A stretch of 20,526 nucleotides of DNA from an uncultured Ignavibacteriales bacterium (GCA_903915485.1 CAIWTC010000081.1:1-20526), one strand, 5' to 3'. Positions 1 through 7,059 are shown, numbered from the stretch's first letter. Made by a program: numbers and translations. The notes: generated by a model not told the origin, from the sequence alone.

Positions 1-563
1 AAAATATCCTGGTCTGCAAGCATCACTAAAAGATGGAAGAATAAATCAGCAGTTTCATTTTTAATTTCTTCTCTATCTTTATTCTTCGCTGCAATAACTA
101 CTTCAATAGCCTCTTCCCCGACTTTTTGAATTATTCTATCGCTTCCAGTCTTAAACAATTTTGTGGTATATGAGTTTTCGGGAAGTTCTTTCTTCCTTTG
201 AATAATGAGGTTACTCAAAGATTTTAAGAATGCAATGTTTGTAACATCCTCATCAGCAAAGCAACTAAAAGTTCCGTTATGGCAAGTCGGTCCTGCCGGG
301 ATAGCCCTTATCAATACTGTATCATTATCACAGTCAGACAAAATAGAAACAACATCAAGAATATTTCCTGATGATTCGCCCTTTACCCACAGACGATTTT
401 TCGAACGGCTAAAAAAGGTTACTTTTTTAGTATTGAGTGTAATTTCCAAGGCTTCACTATTCATAAACCCCAGCATAAGCACACTGCCTGAATCATTATC
501 TAAAATGACAGCAGGAATCAAACCATTTAACTTGTTAAAATCTATTTTACTAATATCAATCAT
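1..563 (-). CDS. hisIE: Bifunctional phosphoribosyl-AMP cyclohydrolase / phosphoribosyl-ATP pyrophosphatase HisIE (3' end cut by window edge)
   Basis: This enzyme carries out steps 2 and 3 of histidine synthesis in the cytoplasm: hydrolysis of PR-ATP to PR-AMP (HisE half), then ring opening of PR-AMP (HisI half). I read 187 codons from the ATG at 563; the C-terminus lies outside the window. The HisI domain (about 1-110) shows FFSRSKNRLWVKGESSGN, Asp77/79/81 for Mg and Cys78, Cys94 and Cys101 for Zn. The HisE domain starts near 130, with GSDRIIQKVGEEAIEVV and the ETAD helix (170-173), both typical of the MazG-like pyrophosphatase fold. An AAGGAAG Shine-Dalgarno overlaps the hisF stop, and the gap to hisF is 12 nt. 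It is the last his gene visible, the same terminal position as in enterobacterial his operons. Identification is very secure. Confidence 0.96.
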   Translation of the reverse strand, partial: MIDISKIDFNKLNGLIPAVILDNDSGSVLMLGFMNSEALEITLNTKKVTFFSRSKNRLWVKGESSGNILDVVSILSDCDNDTVLIRAIPAGPTCHNGTFSCFADEDVTNIAFLKSLSNLIIQRKKELPENSYTTKLFKTGSDRIIQKVGEEAIEVVIAAKNKDREEIKNETADLFFHLLVMLADQDI

Positions 564-575
564 GATAATTCTTCC

Positions 576-1331
576 TTATAATCTTATATTAATACCTTGC
601 TCGGAAAGGTAAACCTTCAAATCCTTAATTTTCATTTCACCATAATGAAACAAGCCCGCCGCCAAGCAAGCATCAGCGTGACCTAAAACAAAAGCATCCA
701 AAAAGTGTTGATAATTTCCTGCACCGCCTGATGCAATCACAGGTATTTTAAGGAATTTTGAAATCTCATTTAGAAACTCTGTATCGTATCCGGCACGGGT
801 TCCATCACAATGCATGGCAGTCAGGAGTATCTCGCCCGCACCTAATTCTTCAACGCGTTTGCACCATGAAATGCCCTCAATATCAGTCGCTTCTTTGCCG
901 CCTTTTATATATATCCTGTAACCATCAGATAACTTATTAACATCAATGGCAGCAACTGTCGCCTGACTTCCAAAATTCTTTGCTGATTCAGTTATAAGTG
1001 AAGGATTTTTTACTATTGAAGTATTTAGTGATACTTTATCTGCACCTGCTTTTAACAGTGCCTCGATGTCGCTCAGTTCTGATATTCCCCCGCCGACAGT
1101 GAATGGAATAGAAACAGTCTTTGCAGTCTCTCTGACAAACTCTATAAATGTTTTTCTTTTTTCTATTGACGCAGAGATGTCAAGAAACACAAGTTCATCA
1201 GCGCCTTCATCGGAATATCTTCCGGCCAACTCAATCGCATCTCCGGCATCTTTAAGATTCACAAAGTTAGTGCCTTTGACTACTCTGCCGTTTTTCACAT
1301 CCAGACATGGAATAATTCTTTTAGCTATCAT
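576..1331 (-). CDS. hisF: Imidazole glycerol phosphate synthase, cyclase subunit HisF
   Basis: HisF is the (βα)8-barrel synthase subunit of the HisF-HisH complex. It uses ammonia delivered by HisH to convert PRFAR to imidazole glycerol phosphate and AICAR. The 251-aa length is normal for the family. The catalytic aspartates are in place: Asp11 in PCLDVKNGRVVKG and Asp130 in AAIDVNK. The phosphate-binding glycines GGGI (80-83) and ASGGAG near the C-terminus are also present. Its start codon lies inside the end of hisA (11-nt overlap), so translation is probably coupled. hisA and hisF are adjacent paralogous barrels, the usual arrangement. Confidence 0.97.
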   Translation of the reverse strand: MIAKRIIPCLDVKNGRVVKGTNFVNLKDAGDAIELAGRYSDEGADELVFLDISASIEKRKTFIEFVRETAKTVSIPFTVGGGISELSDIEALLKAGADKVSLNTSIVKNPSLITESAKNFGSQATVAAIDVNKLSDGYRIYIKGGKEATDIEGISWCKRVEELGAGEILLTAMHCDGTRAGYDTEFLNEISKFLKIPVIASGGAGNYQHFLDAFVLGHADACLAAGLFHYGEMKIKDLKVYLSEQGINIRL

Positions 1332-2040
1332 ATTTTTTCATTGCTTCTAAACTTATTTTATCTTCATAATATGCCTTGCCAACAATCGCTGCAAACATAT
1401 CCATATTCTTTAATTCAATCAGATTGCTCTCATCCTTAACTCCGCCCGAAGCAATAAAAGATAAATCAGAATATTGCTTATTTAGTCTTTCGTACAAAAC
1501 ATTGTTTGTCCCTTGCAAGGCACCATCACGCGAAATATCTGTGCACAGGAATTGCTTAATTCCCTTTGCACTATTTATTGTGATATGTTCATCAAGCGAT
1601 ACCGCAGAAGTTTCTTCCCATCCTTTAATTGCGACTTTATCGCCATTTACATCTGATGCAAGAATTATACGCTCTGCACCAACTGAAGTAATTATTTCAT
1701 CAAATACTTTTTCGTCAGTGATTGAAATCGAACCCACTATTAAATAATTAACTCCGGCAGAAACCATACTTGCAGCATTTTCTAAAGTTCTTATACCTCC
1801 GCCGCATTCGATTATCAAATTCGTTTCGTACTTAATTGATTCAATAGTATGCGCTATTTTAACAGTACCCTCCCTGCTCCCCGATAAATCAACTATGTGA
1901 ATTCGTTTAAATCCTGCATCAGCAAATATCTTTGCCTGATTAACAGCACTTTCGTTGTAGATTTTGGCTGTGTTGAAATCACCTTGATATAGTCTTACAA
2001 CTTTATCATTATAAATATCAATTGCGGGTATAACTATCAT
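1321..2040 (-). CDS. hisA: Phosphoribosylformimino-5-aminoimidazole carboxamide ribotide isomerase HisA
   Basis: HisA is the (βα)8-barrel isomerase that turns ProFAR into PRFAR by an Amadori rearrangement, just before the HisHF step. It has 239 residues, the usual length. Asp8 (IPAIDIYNDKVVRLYQGDF) and Asp130 (LASDVNGDKVAIKGW) match the general acid and base positions. The first-half phosphate loop reads ECGGGIRT, and the second-half motif reads ASGGVKD. It starts 7 nt after the hisH stop and overlaps hisF by 11 nt, so it is embedded in the polycistronic operon. HisA rather than HisF is indicated by the N-terminal IPAIDI pattern and the shorter length. Confidence 0.96.
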   Translation of the reverse strand: MIVIPAIDIYNDKVVRLYQGDFNTAKIYNESAVNQAKIFADAGFKRIHIVDLSGSREGTVKIAHTIESIKYETNLIIECGGGIRTLENAASMVSAGVNYLIVGSISITDEKVFDEIITSVGAERIILASDVNGDKVAIKGWEETSAVSLDEHITINSAKGIKQFLCTDISRDGALQGTNNVLYERLNKQYSDLSFIASGGVKDESNLIELKNMDMFAAIVGKAYYEDKISLEAMKKYDS

Positions 2041-2047
2041 ATTCTGC

Positions 2048-2638
2048 TCAATTTACAATTTCAATAAAATTCTTCAATACTTTTAATCCAACCGTTGAGG
2101 ATTTCTCCGGGTGGAACTGCACGCCGTAATAATTATCTTTATTGAGTGCAGCGCAGAACTTAACTCCATTTGCACATGAGGCTATTTCGTATTTGTTTTC
2201 GGGAATATAATATGAGTGCGCAAAATAAAAATAACTGTTTTGCGGAATACCTTCAAACAATGGACTGCCTTCGCGAAACTCAACAGAATTCCATCCCATA
2301 TGCGGGACTTTAATTTCATTCGCGGGAAATTTCACGCAGTTTTCTTCAATGATTCCCAGGCATTCAATTGAACCTTCTTCGGAATGTTTAGAGTACATCT
2401 GCATGCCAAGACATATCCCAAGCACAGGTTTCTTTGTTGTTCTTAATAAGCTAATTAAATTATAAGAAACAAGTTTCGCCATCGCCGCTTCCGCCGCACC
2501 AACTCCCGGGAAAATGATTTTTTCTACTTCTTCTAACTTTGATATATCATTTGTAACAATAAAATCAACTCCAAACTTTTCTAATGCATACGAGACCGAT
2601 GCAGTATTGCCTGCACCATAATCTATTATTCCAATCAT
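2048..2638 (-). CDS. hisH: Imidazole glycerol phosphate synthase, glutaminase subunit HisH
   Basis: HisH is the class I glutamine amidotransferase subunit that feeds ammonia to HisF. At 196 aa it has the family length. The triad is visible: nucleophile Cys76 in LGICLGMQ, His176 and Glu178 in VQFHPEKS. The oxyanion-strand region PGVGAA (44-49) is where HisH proteins carry their distinctive P-G-V-G loop. The ATG overlaps the hisB stop as ATGA (4 nt), indicating translational coupling with the upstream gene. The subunit order H-A-F matches the canonical operon. Confidence 0.97.
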   Translation of the reverse strand: MIGIIDYGAGNTASVSYALEKFGVDFIVTNDISKLEEVEKIIFPGVGAAEAAMAKLVSYNLISLLRTTKKPVLGICLGMQMYSKHSEEGSIECLGIIEENCVKFPANEIKVPHMGWNSVEFREGSPLFEGIPQNSYFYFAHSYYIPENKYEIASCANGVKFCAALNKDNYYGVQFHPEKSSTVGLKVLKNFIEIVN

Positions 2639-3486
2639 AAAGCACCCTTTGTTGAAGGGAGTAACCCGTCAGCCCGCTCATCATATCTTGCAGCTTCATT
2701 TAAGGCTTTAGCAAAGGCTTTGAAGATTGCTTCAATCTTGTGGTGCTCATTCCTGCCGGTTGCGGTGATGGAAATATTGGAGCGCATCCCCGAGCTTATT
2801 CCTCTAAAAAACTCTTCAACTAATTCAGTTGGGAAATCACCGACCTTCTCTCTCTTAAACTTTGCAGTATAATTCAAGAATGGTCTGCCGCCAAGGTCGA
2901 TAAACACCTGTGCATCAGCATCATCCATAGGCAGACAGTAACCATACCTTTTAATTCCACGCTTATCACCTAGAGCTTGCAATAATGCCTCACCAAGCGC
3001 TATTCCCGTGTCCTCAACTGTATGATGCTCATCAATGAATAAATCGCCATCAACACTAATATTCAGTGAAATATTTCCGTGTCTGGCAATCTGCTCAAGC
3101 ATGTGGTCGAAAAAACCGATACCTGTTTTTATTGATGAACTTCCAGGTCTGTCGAGAAATACTTCAATGGATATTTTTGTTTCCTTTGTTTCTCTTACCC
3201 TCACTGCATGTCGAATACTCGATAAGTAACTTTCAACTGCAACTGAAATATTTGCAAATTCTTCCTTATTGATATTAGGGTTGCTACAATCGTTTCCCAT
3301 TATAATATCAATGTCTTCATTATTGATAATTTGCATCAATGAAATATCCACATTACCAGTGCAGCATATTTTATAACCTCTAGAAGATAACTTCTTCAGG
3401 GATGAAACTAAGCCACGGGATTTTCCGCTGCTCAAATTAAAATATTCGCTGTCAATGCAAATAATCATTTTTTCATTGTCAGGCAT
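2635..3486 (-). CDS. hisB: Imidazoleglycerol-phosphate dehydratase with a degenerate, shortened N-terminal HAD (histidinol-phosphatase-like) segment
   Basis: The C-terminal 192 residues (about 92-283) are a complete IGP dehydratase. They carry DEHHTVEDTG and EHHKIEAIFKAFAKAL with the metal-binding His/Glu clusters, and end in the usual LPSTKG. The first ~91 residues resemble the start of a HisB-N HAD phosphatase: a strand with Asp12 (IICIDSEY), a helix, then ICCTGN with Thr43 as HAD motif II, and a following strand IDIIMG. The second motif-I Asp is replaced by Glu14, and the half holding the zinc loop and HAD motifs III/IV is absent, so phosphatase activity is unlikely. I chose the ATG at 3486 because GGAGGG sits 4 nt before it; it overlaps the hisC stop by 8 nt. 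An in-frame ATG at 3519 lies deeper inside hisC and lacks such support. Dehydratase function is secure; the HAD reading is an inference from pattern. Confidence 0.93.
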   Translation of the reverse strand: MPDNEKMIICIDSEYFNLSSGKSRGLVSSLKKLSSRGYKICCTGNVDISLMQIINNEDIDIIMGNDCSNPNINKEEFANISVAVESYLSSIRHAVRVRETKETKISIEVFLDRPGSSSIKTGIGFFDHMLEQIARHGNISLNISVDGDLFIDEHHTVEDTGIALGEALLQALGDKRGIKRYGYCLPMDDADAQVFIDLGGRPFLNYTAKFKREKVGDFPTELVEEFFRGISSGMRSNISITATGRNEHHKIEAIFKAFAKALNEAARYDERADGLLPSTKGAL

Positions 3487-4564
3487 TCTGCCCTCCAGAT
3501 ATTTCGTTGCATACTTCAATCATTTTTTCTATCATCTTAATATTTTCTGCTCTAGTTCCGACTGTAATTCGCAAACAGTCTTCCAATAACGGCTGAGTAC
3601 TACGGTCACGAATAATTACTCCTCTATGCATCATCATTTTCTGAACTTCTTTAGCAAAATCCAACTTTATTAATATATAGTTAGCATCGGAGGGAAATAT
3701 ATTTTTTACAAATACAATTTTACTTAATTCAGTAATTAAGAAATCCCTCTCCTTAACTATCAATTCGACAAACTTGTTTTTTTCTTCAAATTTAGAAAGA
3801 GCTTTCAATATTATCTGCTCAGTCATGACATTGATTGAGTATGGAGCTTTAATCTTAAACAAATATGAAGTTATAACTTCATCAGCAATGGCATAACCAC
3901 ACCGCACAGCAGCAAGTCCCCAAGCCTTAGAAAAGGTTCTCAAAATTACAATATTCTTATACTCATTAATTAACGAAACAGCAGAAGCATCATCATCGGC
4001 GAAGTCTATATATGCTTCATCTACTACAACAATCCCCTTGAACTTTTCTGCTATTAAACTGATTTCATTTTTTTCAAGTAAATTACCTGTCGGATTATTC
4101 GGTGAACATACGAATATTATCCTGTCACTCGCAGATACATTGGTTAAAACCTTCCCTGCGTTTAATCCGAAATTTTCATCAAGAAGAACACTATTAATTT
4201 CGATATTCTGAATATTCGCAACTGTAGTGTACATACCATATGTGGGTTCAACTATCATTACCGAATCTTTTCCGTGAGAGCAAAATAAACGCATAAGTAA
4301 ATCAATAATTTCATCGGAACCAACTCCGAAGAAAAGTTTTTCCGCATCAACTTTGATATAATCCGATAATGCCTTGCGCAATTTAATTTGATGAGGGTCA
4401 GGATACCTATTAAGATTCATCAACGAAACAGAATCACCCGCAACAGAACCAAAAGAGTTCTCATTAGCATCTAATAATATTCCCGATACATCCTTATATA
4501 TGTCCCTTGCGGACTGATAAGGATGAAGTTTTTGAATATGAGGTTTTATCAAATCAGATATCAT
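3479..4564 (-). CDS. hisC: Histidinol-phosphate aminotransferase HisC
   Basis: HisC is a PLP-dependent class II aminotransferase that converts imidazole acetol phosphate to histidinol phosphate using glutamate. It has 361 aa, normal for HisC. Visible hallmarks are LDANENSFG near residue 32, CSPNNPTGN (153-161), the PLP-contacting VDEAYIDF (181-188), and the Schiff-base Lys213 in RTFSKAWGLAAVRCGY. The conserved C-terminal Arg segment appears as LRITVGT. The ATG overlaps the hisD stop as ATGA, and the 3' end carries the ribosome binding site of hisB within its last codons. The his context separates it from related aromatic aminotransferases. Confidence 0.97.
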   Translation of the reverse strand: MISDLIKPHIQKLHPYQSARDIYKDVSGILLDANENSFGSVAGDSVSLMNLNRYPDPHQIKLRKALSDYIKVDAEKLFFGVGSDEIIDLLMRLFCSHGKDSVMIVEPTYGMYTTVANIQNIEINSVLLDENFGLNAGKVLTNVSASDRIIFVCSPNNPTGNLLEKNEISLIAEKFKGIVVVDEAYIDFADDDASAVSLINEYKNIVILRTFSKAWGLAAVRCGYAIADEVITSYLFKIKAPYSINVMTEQIILKALSKFEEKNKFVELIVKERDFLITELSKIVFVKNIFPSDANYILIKLDFAKEVQKMMMHRGVIIRDRSTQPLLEDCLRITVGTRAENIKMIEKMIEVCNEISGGQNA

Positions 4565-5844
4565 TGCTCAAACCTAATAGTTACAGCGCGTTTGTGTGCA
4601 GATAATTGTTCAATCTCTGCAAGCGTGCAAATAGTCTCCGAAAGATTTGCCAAACCTGATTTAGTAATTTCCTGAAGCGTGGTTGCTTTCATAAAAGATT
4701 CAACGCTCACACCGCTGAAAGAACGGGCAAAACCCGATGTCGGCAGCGCATGATTCGAACCTGATGCATAGTCGCCTGCACTCTCGGGGGTAAATTCACC
4801 CAAGAACACACTGCCAGCATTTTTAATTTTACTTATATACTGACGCGGGTTTTTGACATGCATCACTAAATGCTCCGGTGCATAAAAATTAATTGTAGAG
4901 AATGCTGAGTCAATACTTTCCGTTCTTATGAACATTGAATGCTCCAATGACAATCTCAAATATTCTTTTCTATCAAGGCTTTCCAACTGCTTTTCAATTT
5001 CCAGCATTGTCGCATCAAGGAATGATTCAGACTCGGATATCAATACAGACTGTGAATCCGGTCCATGTTCTGCCTGTGAAAGAAAATCGGCTGCAACAAA
5101 TGCAGGGTTTGCCTCTTTGTCCGCTAATATCATTATTTCACTTGGACCTGCAGGCATATCGAAAGCACAACCTTTAGGGTCAGTACTTGCCATCATCTTT
5201 GCCGCCGTGACATACTGATTGCCTGGCCCGAATATCTTATCAACCTTTGGGACTTCTTTAATTCCATACGCCAGCATTGCGATTGCCTGTGCGCCACCGA
5301 CGGCATAAATCTCAGTTATTCCGCAAAGATTAGCCGCATAAAGTACTGCAGGCGGAACCTTTTCCCGAACCGGAGTTACTAGAACTACTCTTGAGCAGCC
5401 CGCTATTTTAGCAGGGATACCAAGCATCAGTGCCGTTGAAGGAAGCGTCGCTGTACCGCCGGGGATATACACACCGACATTTTCAATAGGAGTAAAAACT
5501 CTTTCGCATAGAACTCCCTCAACTGTTTCAACAGAATAAGGTTTAGGGAATTGCGGTTCATGAAATCTTCTGATGTTTTCAGCAGCGTTACGAATTGCTT
5601 TCTTCTGCTTCTCGGTAAGGAGTGAGAATGCTTCTTCAATTTCATTTTCGCTGACACGGATATCTTCACGGTTATACTTATCAAACTTTCTCGCGTACGC
5701 CATGACTGCTTCCATTCCTCTGGAACGGACAATCATAGAAATCTCTTTAGCAGTTTCTAGTGCCTTTGTTAAGTTAATAGCACTTCTTTCAAGAACAGCT
5801 TTCTGTTCTGCTTCGGTCATTTTAGTAAAGTCAAATCTTTTCAT
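4561..5844 (-). CDS. hisD: Histidinol dehydrogenase HisD
   Basis: HisD is the zinc-dependent NAD enzyme that oxidises histidinol through histidinal to histidine, the last two steps of the pathway. The 427-aa length is typical. The zinc ligands can be read at Gln257, His260, Asp358 and His417. The catalytic pair Glu324-His325 is in APEHLVMH. Signature stretches PAGPSEIMILAD and SQAEHGPDSQ are present, as is GDYASGSNHALPTSG. The start at 5844 is preceded by AGGAG, and the gene follows hisG by 10 nt. No active-site change was seen. Confidence 0.97.
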   Translation of the reverse strand: MKRFDFTKMTEAEQKAVLERSAINLTKALETAKEISMIVRSRGMEAVMAYARKFDKYNREDIRVSENEIEEAFSLLTEKQKKAIRNAAENIRRFHEPQFPKPYSVETVEGVLCERVFTPIENVGVYIPGGTATLPSTALMLGIPAKIAGCSRVVLVTPVREKVPPAVLYAANLCGITEIYAVGGAQAIAMLAYGIKEVPKVDKIFGPGNQYVTAAKMMASTDPKGCAFDMPAGPSEIMILADKEANPAFVAADFLSQAEHGPDSQSVLISESESFLDATMLEIEKQLESLDRKEYLRLSLEHSMFIRTESIDSAFSTINFYAPEHLVMHVKNPRQYISKIKNAGSVFLGEFTPESAGDYASGSNHALPTSGFARSFSGVSVESFMKATTLQEITKSGLANLSETICTLAEIEQLSAHKRAVTIRFEQ

Positions 5845-5854
5845 AGTAGTTCTC

Positions 5855-6733
5855 CTATGGTATCATGTTTTCTATCGGCATCAAGAGAATTCCGGATGCA
5901 CCTTCATTTTTCAAAATATCAACTATATTCCAAATATAGTCAGAAGGAATAACGGCGTGAACGGCCACCGACTCATTATCAGCGAGTGGAACAATAGTAG
6001 GACTTCTTAAACTTGGAATCAGTTTCATGATTTTCTCGAGTGACAACTTCGGAACATTCATCATTAAATATTTTGAACGCCTTGCACTCAGAACCGAACG
6101 GATTCTTCTGAGCAAATCCTGTTTTATAGTTTCAAGATTGCCGTCAGTAGCAAGCTCCTTATTACTTATAAGCACAGCCTGCGACTCAAACACAGTAAAT
6201 CCTTTTTTCAATTTATTCATCATCAGCGTATTGCCTGTCGAAACAATATCGCACACCACATCAGCAACACCGAGTGTAGGTGCAATCTCCACTGAACCGG
6301 AAAGCTCAATAATCTTAGCTTGGATATTTTCCTTTTTCAGATACTCGCGGACAATGTGAGGATAAGAAGTAGCAATTGTTTTATTCATCAAATCCTGTGG
6401 AGATTCAAGCGATGCAGAATCAGGATATGCCATCATTATTTTGCACTTCCCAAATCCCAGGTTTTCTAAACTTTCAATTTCGGCTTTCTTCTCATAAACT
6501 ACATTTTCTCCGACTATCCCAATGTCAGCGACACCATCCTGAACATATTCAGGGATATCATCATCACGAAGGAAAAATATATCTATCGGGAATGTGTTAG
6601 AACTGACGACTAATCTTTCAGAATAGTTTTCTATATCAATTCCACATAGTTTCAATAACTCCAGTGACTTTTCAGTGAGCCTTCCTTTTTTCTGAATGGC
6701 TAATTTTATGTTTCTTGATTCATTATTTTTCAT
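5855..6733 (-). CDS. hisG: ATP phosphoribosyltransferase HisG, long (self-regulated) form
   Basis: HisG catalyses the committed step of the pathway, ATP + PRPP to PR-ATP, and is normally feedback-inhibited by histidine. The 292-aa length, with a C-terminal ACT-like domain (about 215-292, containing ESVAVHAVIPSDYIWNIVD), marks the long hexameric form, which does not need HisZ. The N-terminus has IQKKGRLTEKSLELL, the DIGIVGENVV strand, and the PRPP-binding loop DIVSTGNT (162-169). The start is the ATG at 6733, with AAGGA 6 nt upstream. It is the first structural gene of the operon, directly downstream of the leader peptide and attenuator, so its transcription is expected to respond to His-tRNA charging. 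Confidence 0.96.
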   Translation of the reverse strand: MKNNESRNIKLAIQKKGRLTEKSLELLKLCGIDIENYSERLVVSSNTFPIDIFFLRDDDIPEYVQDGVADIGIVGENVVYEKKAEIESLENLGFGKCKIMMAYPDSASLESPQDLMNKTIATSYPHIVREYLKKENIQAKIIELSGSVEIAPTLGVADVVCDIVSTGNTLMMNKLKKGFTVFESQAVLISNKELATDGNLETIKQDLLRRIRSVLSARRSKYLMMNVPKLSLEKIMKLIPSLRSPTIVPLADNESVAVHAVIPSDYIWNIVDILKNEGASGILLMPIENMIP

Positions 6734-6752
6734 GGTTTTCCTTTAAAAGTAA

Positions 6753-6778
6753 AAAACCCCGGATAGTGCCGGGGTTTT
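6753..6778 (-). terminator. his attenuator terminator hairpin (arms 3:4)
   Basis: On the minus strand AAAACCCCGG (6778-6769), loop CACTAT, and CCGGGGTTTT (6762-6753) form a perfect 10-bp stem, followed by a run of six T (6756-6751). This is a textbook Rho-independent terminator, yet it lies between the leader peptide and hisG, only about 20 nt before the hisG start. It is therefore placed to abort transcription before the operon, not after it. Confidence 0.9.
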
Positions 6779-6835
6779 GTCTAAAATTATTATAACTCAC
6801 CGCCGGCAATTTTCTTGCTTGTTATGGTGGTGATG
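6753..6835 (-). promoter_or_regulatory. His-responsive transcription attenuator (alternative RNA pairings)
   Basis: Three mutually exclusive pairings can be drawn in the minus-strand RNA. Arms 1:2: TCACCACC in the His codons (6833-6826) pairs with GGCGGTGA (6804-6797), 7 of 8 positions. Arms 2:3: TGCCGG (6808-6803) pairs with CCGGCA (6772-6767), 6 of 6, which uses the 5' arm of the terminator and so blocks it. Arms 3:4: the terminator itself. A ribosome stalled at the His codons would cover arm 1 and free arm 2 to form the anti-terminator. A ribosome reaching the TGA at 6797 would cover arm 2 and allow termination. The logic matches the enterobacterial his leader; no folding program was run. 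Confidence 0.8.
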
Positions 6836-6865
6836 TAAAACAATAGCTACATTTTCTAAATTCAT
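6797..6865 (-). CDS. his operon leader peptide (22 codons with four consecutive His codons)
   Basis: A short open frame runs from the ATG at 6865 to the TGA at 6797-6799. Codons 11-14 are CAT CAC CAC CAT (6824-6835), four histidines in a row, and the peptide begins MNLENVAIVL and ends in two CGG codons before the stop. It sits 63 bp upstream of hisG, before a strong terminator hairpin, as hisL does in enterobacteria. It would act as a translational sensor: ribosomes stall at the His codons when charged His-tRNA is scarce. No clear Shine-Dalgarno precedes it, so initiation may be weak or leaderless. The reading of the codons is direct; the sensor role is inferred from the surrounding alternative hairpins. 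Confidence 0.85.
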   Translation of the reverse strand: MNLENVAIVLHHHHNKQENCRR

Positions 6866-6870
6866 GTTTA

Positions 6871-6900
6871 AATATAGCTTATTTATTATGGAATTTGCAA
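6871..6900 (-). promoter_or_regulatory. Possible sigma-70-like promoter of the his operon
   Basis: TTGCAA (6900-6895) and TATATT (6876-6871) lie 18 bp apart on the minus strand, resembling -35 and -10 boxes. Transcription would start almost at the leader-peptide ATG, giving a very short or leaderless 5' end. A second possible -10 (CATAAT, 6890-6885) has no good -35. In an AT-rich spacer such matches occur by chance, so this is tentative. Confidence 0.3.
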
Positions 6901-7006
6901 ACTATTTTTGATGACTTATTAGGTAATTTCCTGTCATCCTCTAATTAATTAATATTTTTGTATAATTATGCAATTTAGACCAACTTACTGAATATCCTTC
7001 TATATC

Positions 7007-7021
7007 AGAGGAGAATCCTCT
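7007..7021. repeat. Small perfect inverted repeat upstream of the efflux operon
   Basis: AGAGGA (7007-7012) and TCCTCT (7016-7021) are perfect inverted arms around a GAA triloop. It lies about 90 bp before the adaptor gene and downstream of the TATAAT at 6961. It could be an operator half-site pair or an RNA hairpin in the 5' leader. No regulator gene is adjacent to support either reading. Confidence 0.35.
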
Positions 7022-7032
7022 ATCAAAACTGT

Positions 7033-7059
7033 AACTATTATTCATATTAATAGTTTTTT
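7033..7059 (+). terminator. Terminator-like hairpin in the 5' region of the efflux operon
   Basis: AACTATTA (7033-7040) and TAATAGTT (7048-7055) form a perfect 8-bp but AT-rich stem with a 7-nt loop, running straight into six T (7054-7059). It looks like a weak intrinsic terminator about 50 nt before the adaptor start codon. It could damp read-through into the operon, or be an accident of AT-rich sequence. Confidence 0.35.

Noticed and set aside
205..612. Plus-strand open frame over hisIE and the end of hisF
   Set aside because: The minus strand here encodes unmistakable HisI and HisE motifs; the plus-strand frame is a shadow.
3214..3486. Recent frameshift as the cause of the shortened HAD half of HisB
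   Set aside because: The frame is open and continuous, and the space between the last HAD-like strand and the dehydratase (about 27 codons) is too small to hide the missing half in another frame.
3487..3519. Longer HisB start at ATG 3519
   Set aside because: It lies within the conserved C-terminal coding part of hisC without a ribosome binding site, while ATG 3486 has GGAGGG at ideal spacing.
4928..5218. Plus-strand open frame inside hisD
   Set aside because: It is fully antisense to a well-conserved hisD region and has no protein-like features of its own.
6968..6991. Seven-codon ORF before the efflux hairpins as a second leader peptide
   Set aside because: It shows no codon bias, no ribosome binding site and no alternative pairing with the hairpins; short ORFs like this are common by chance.
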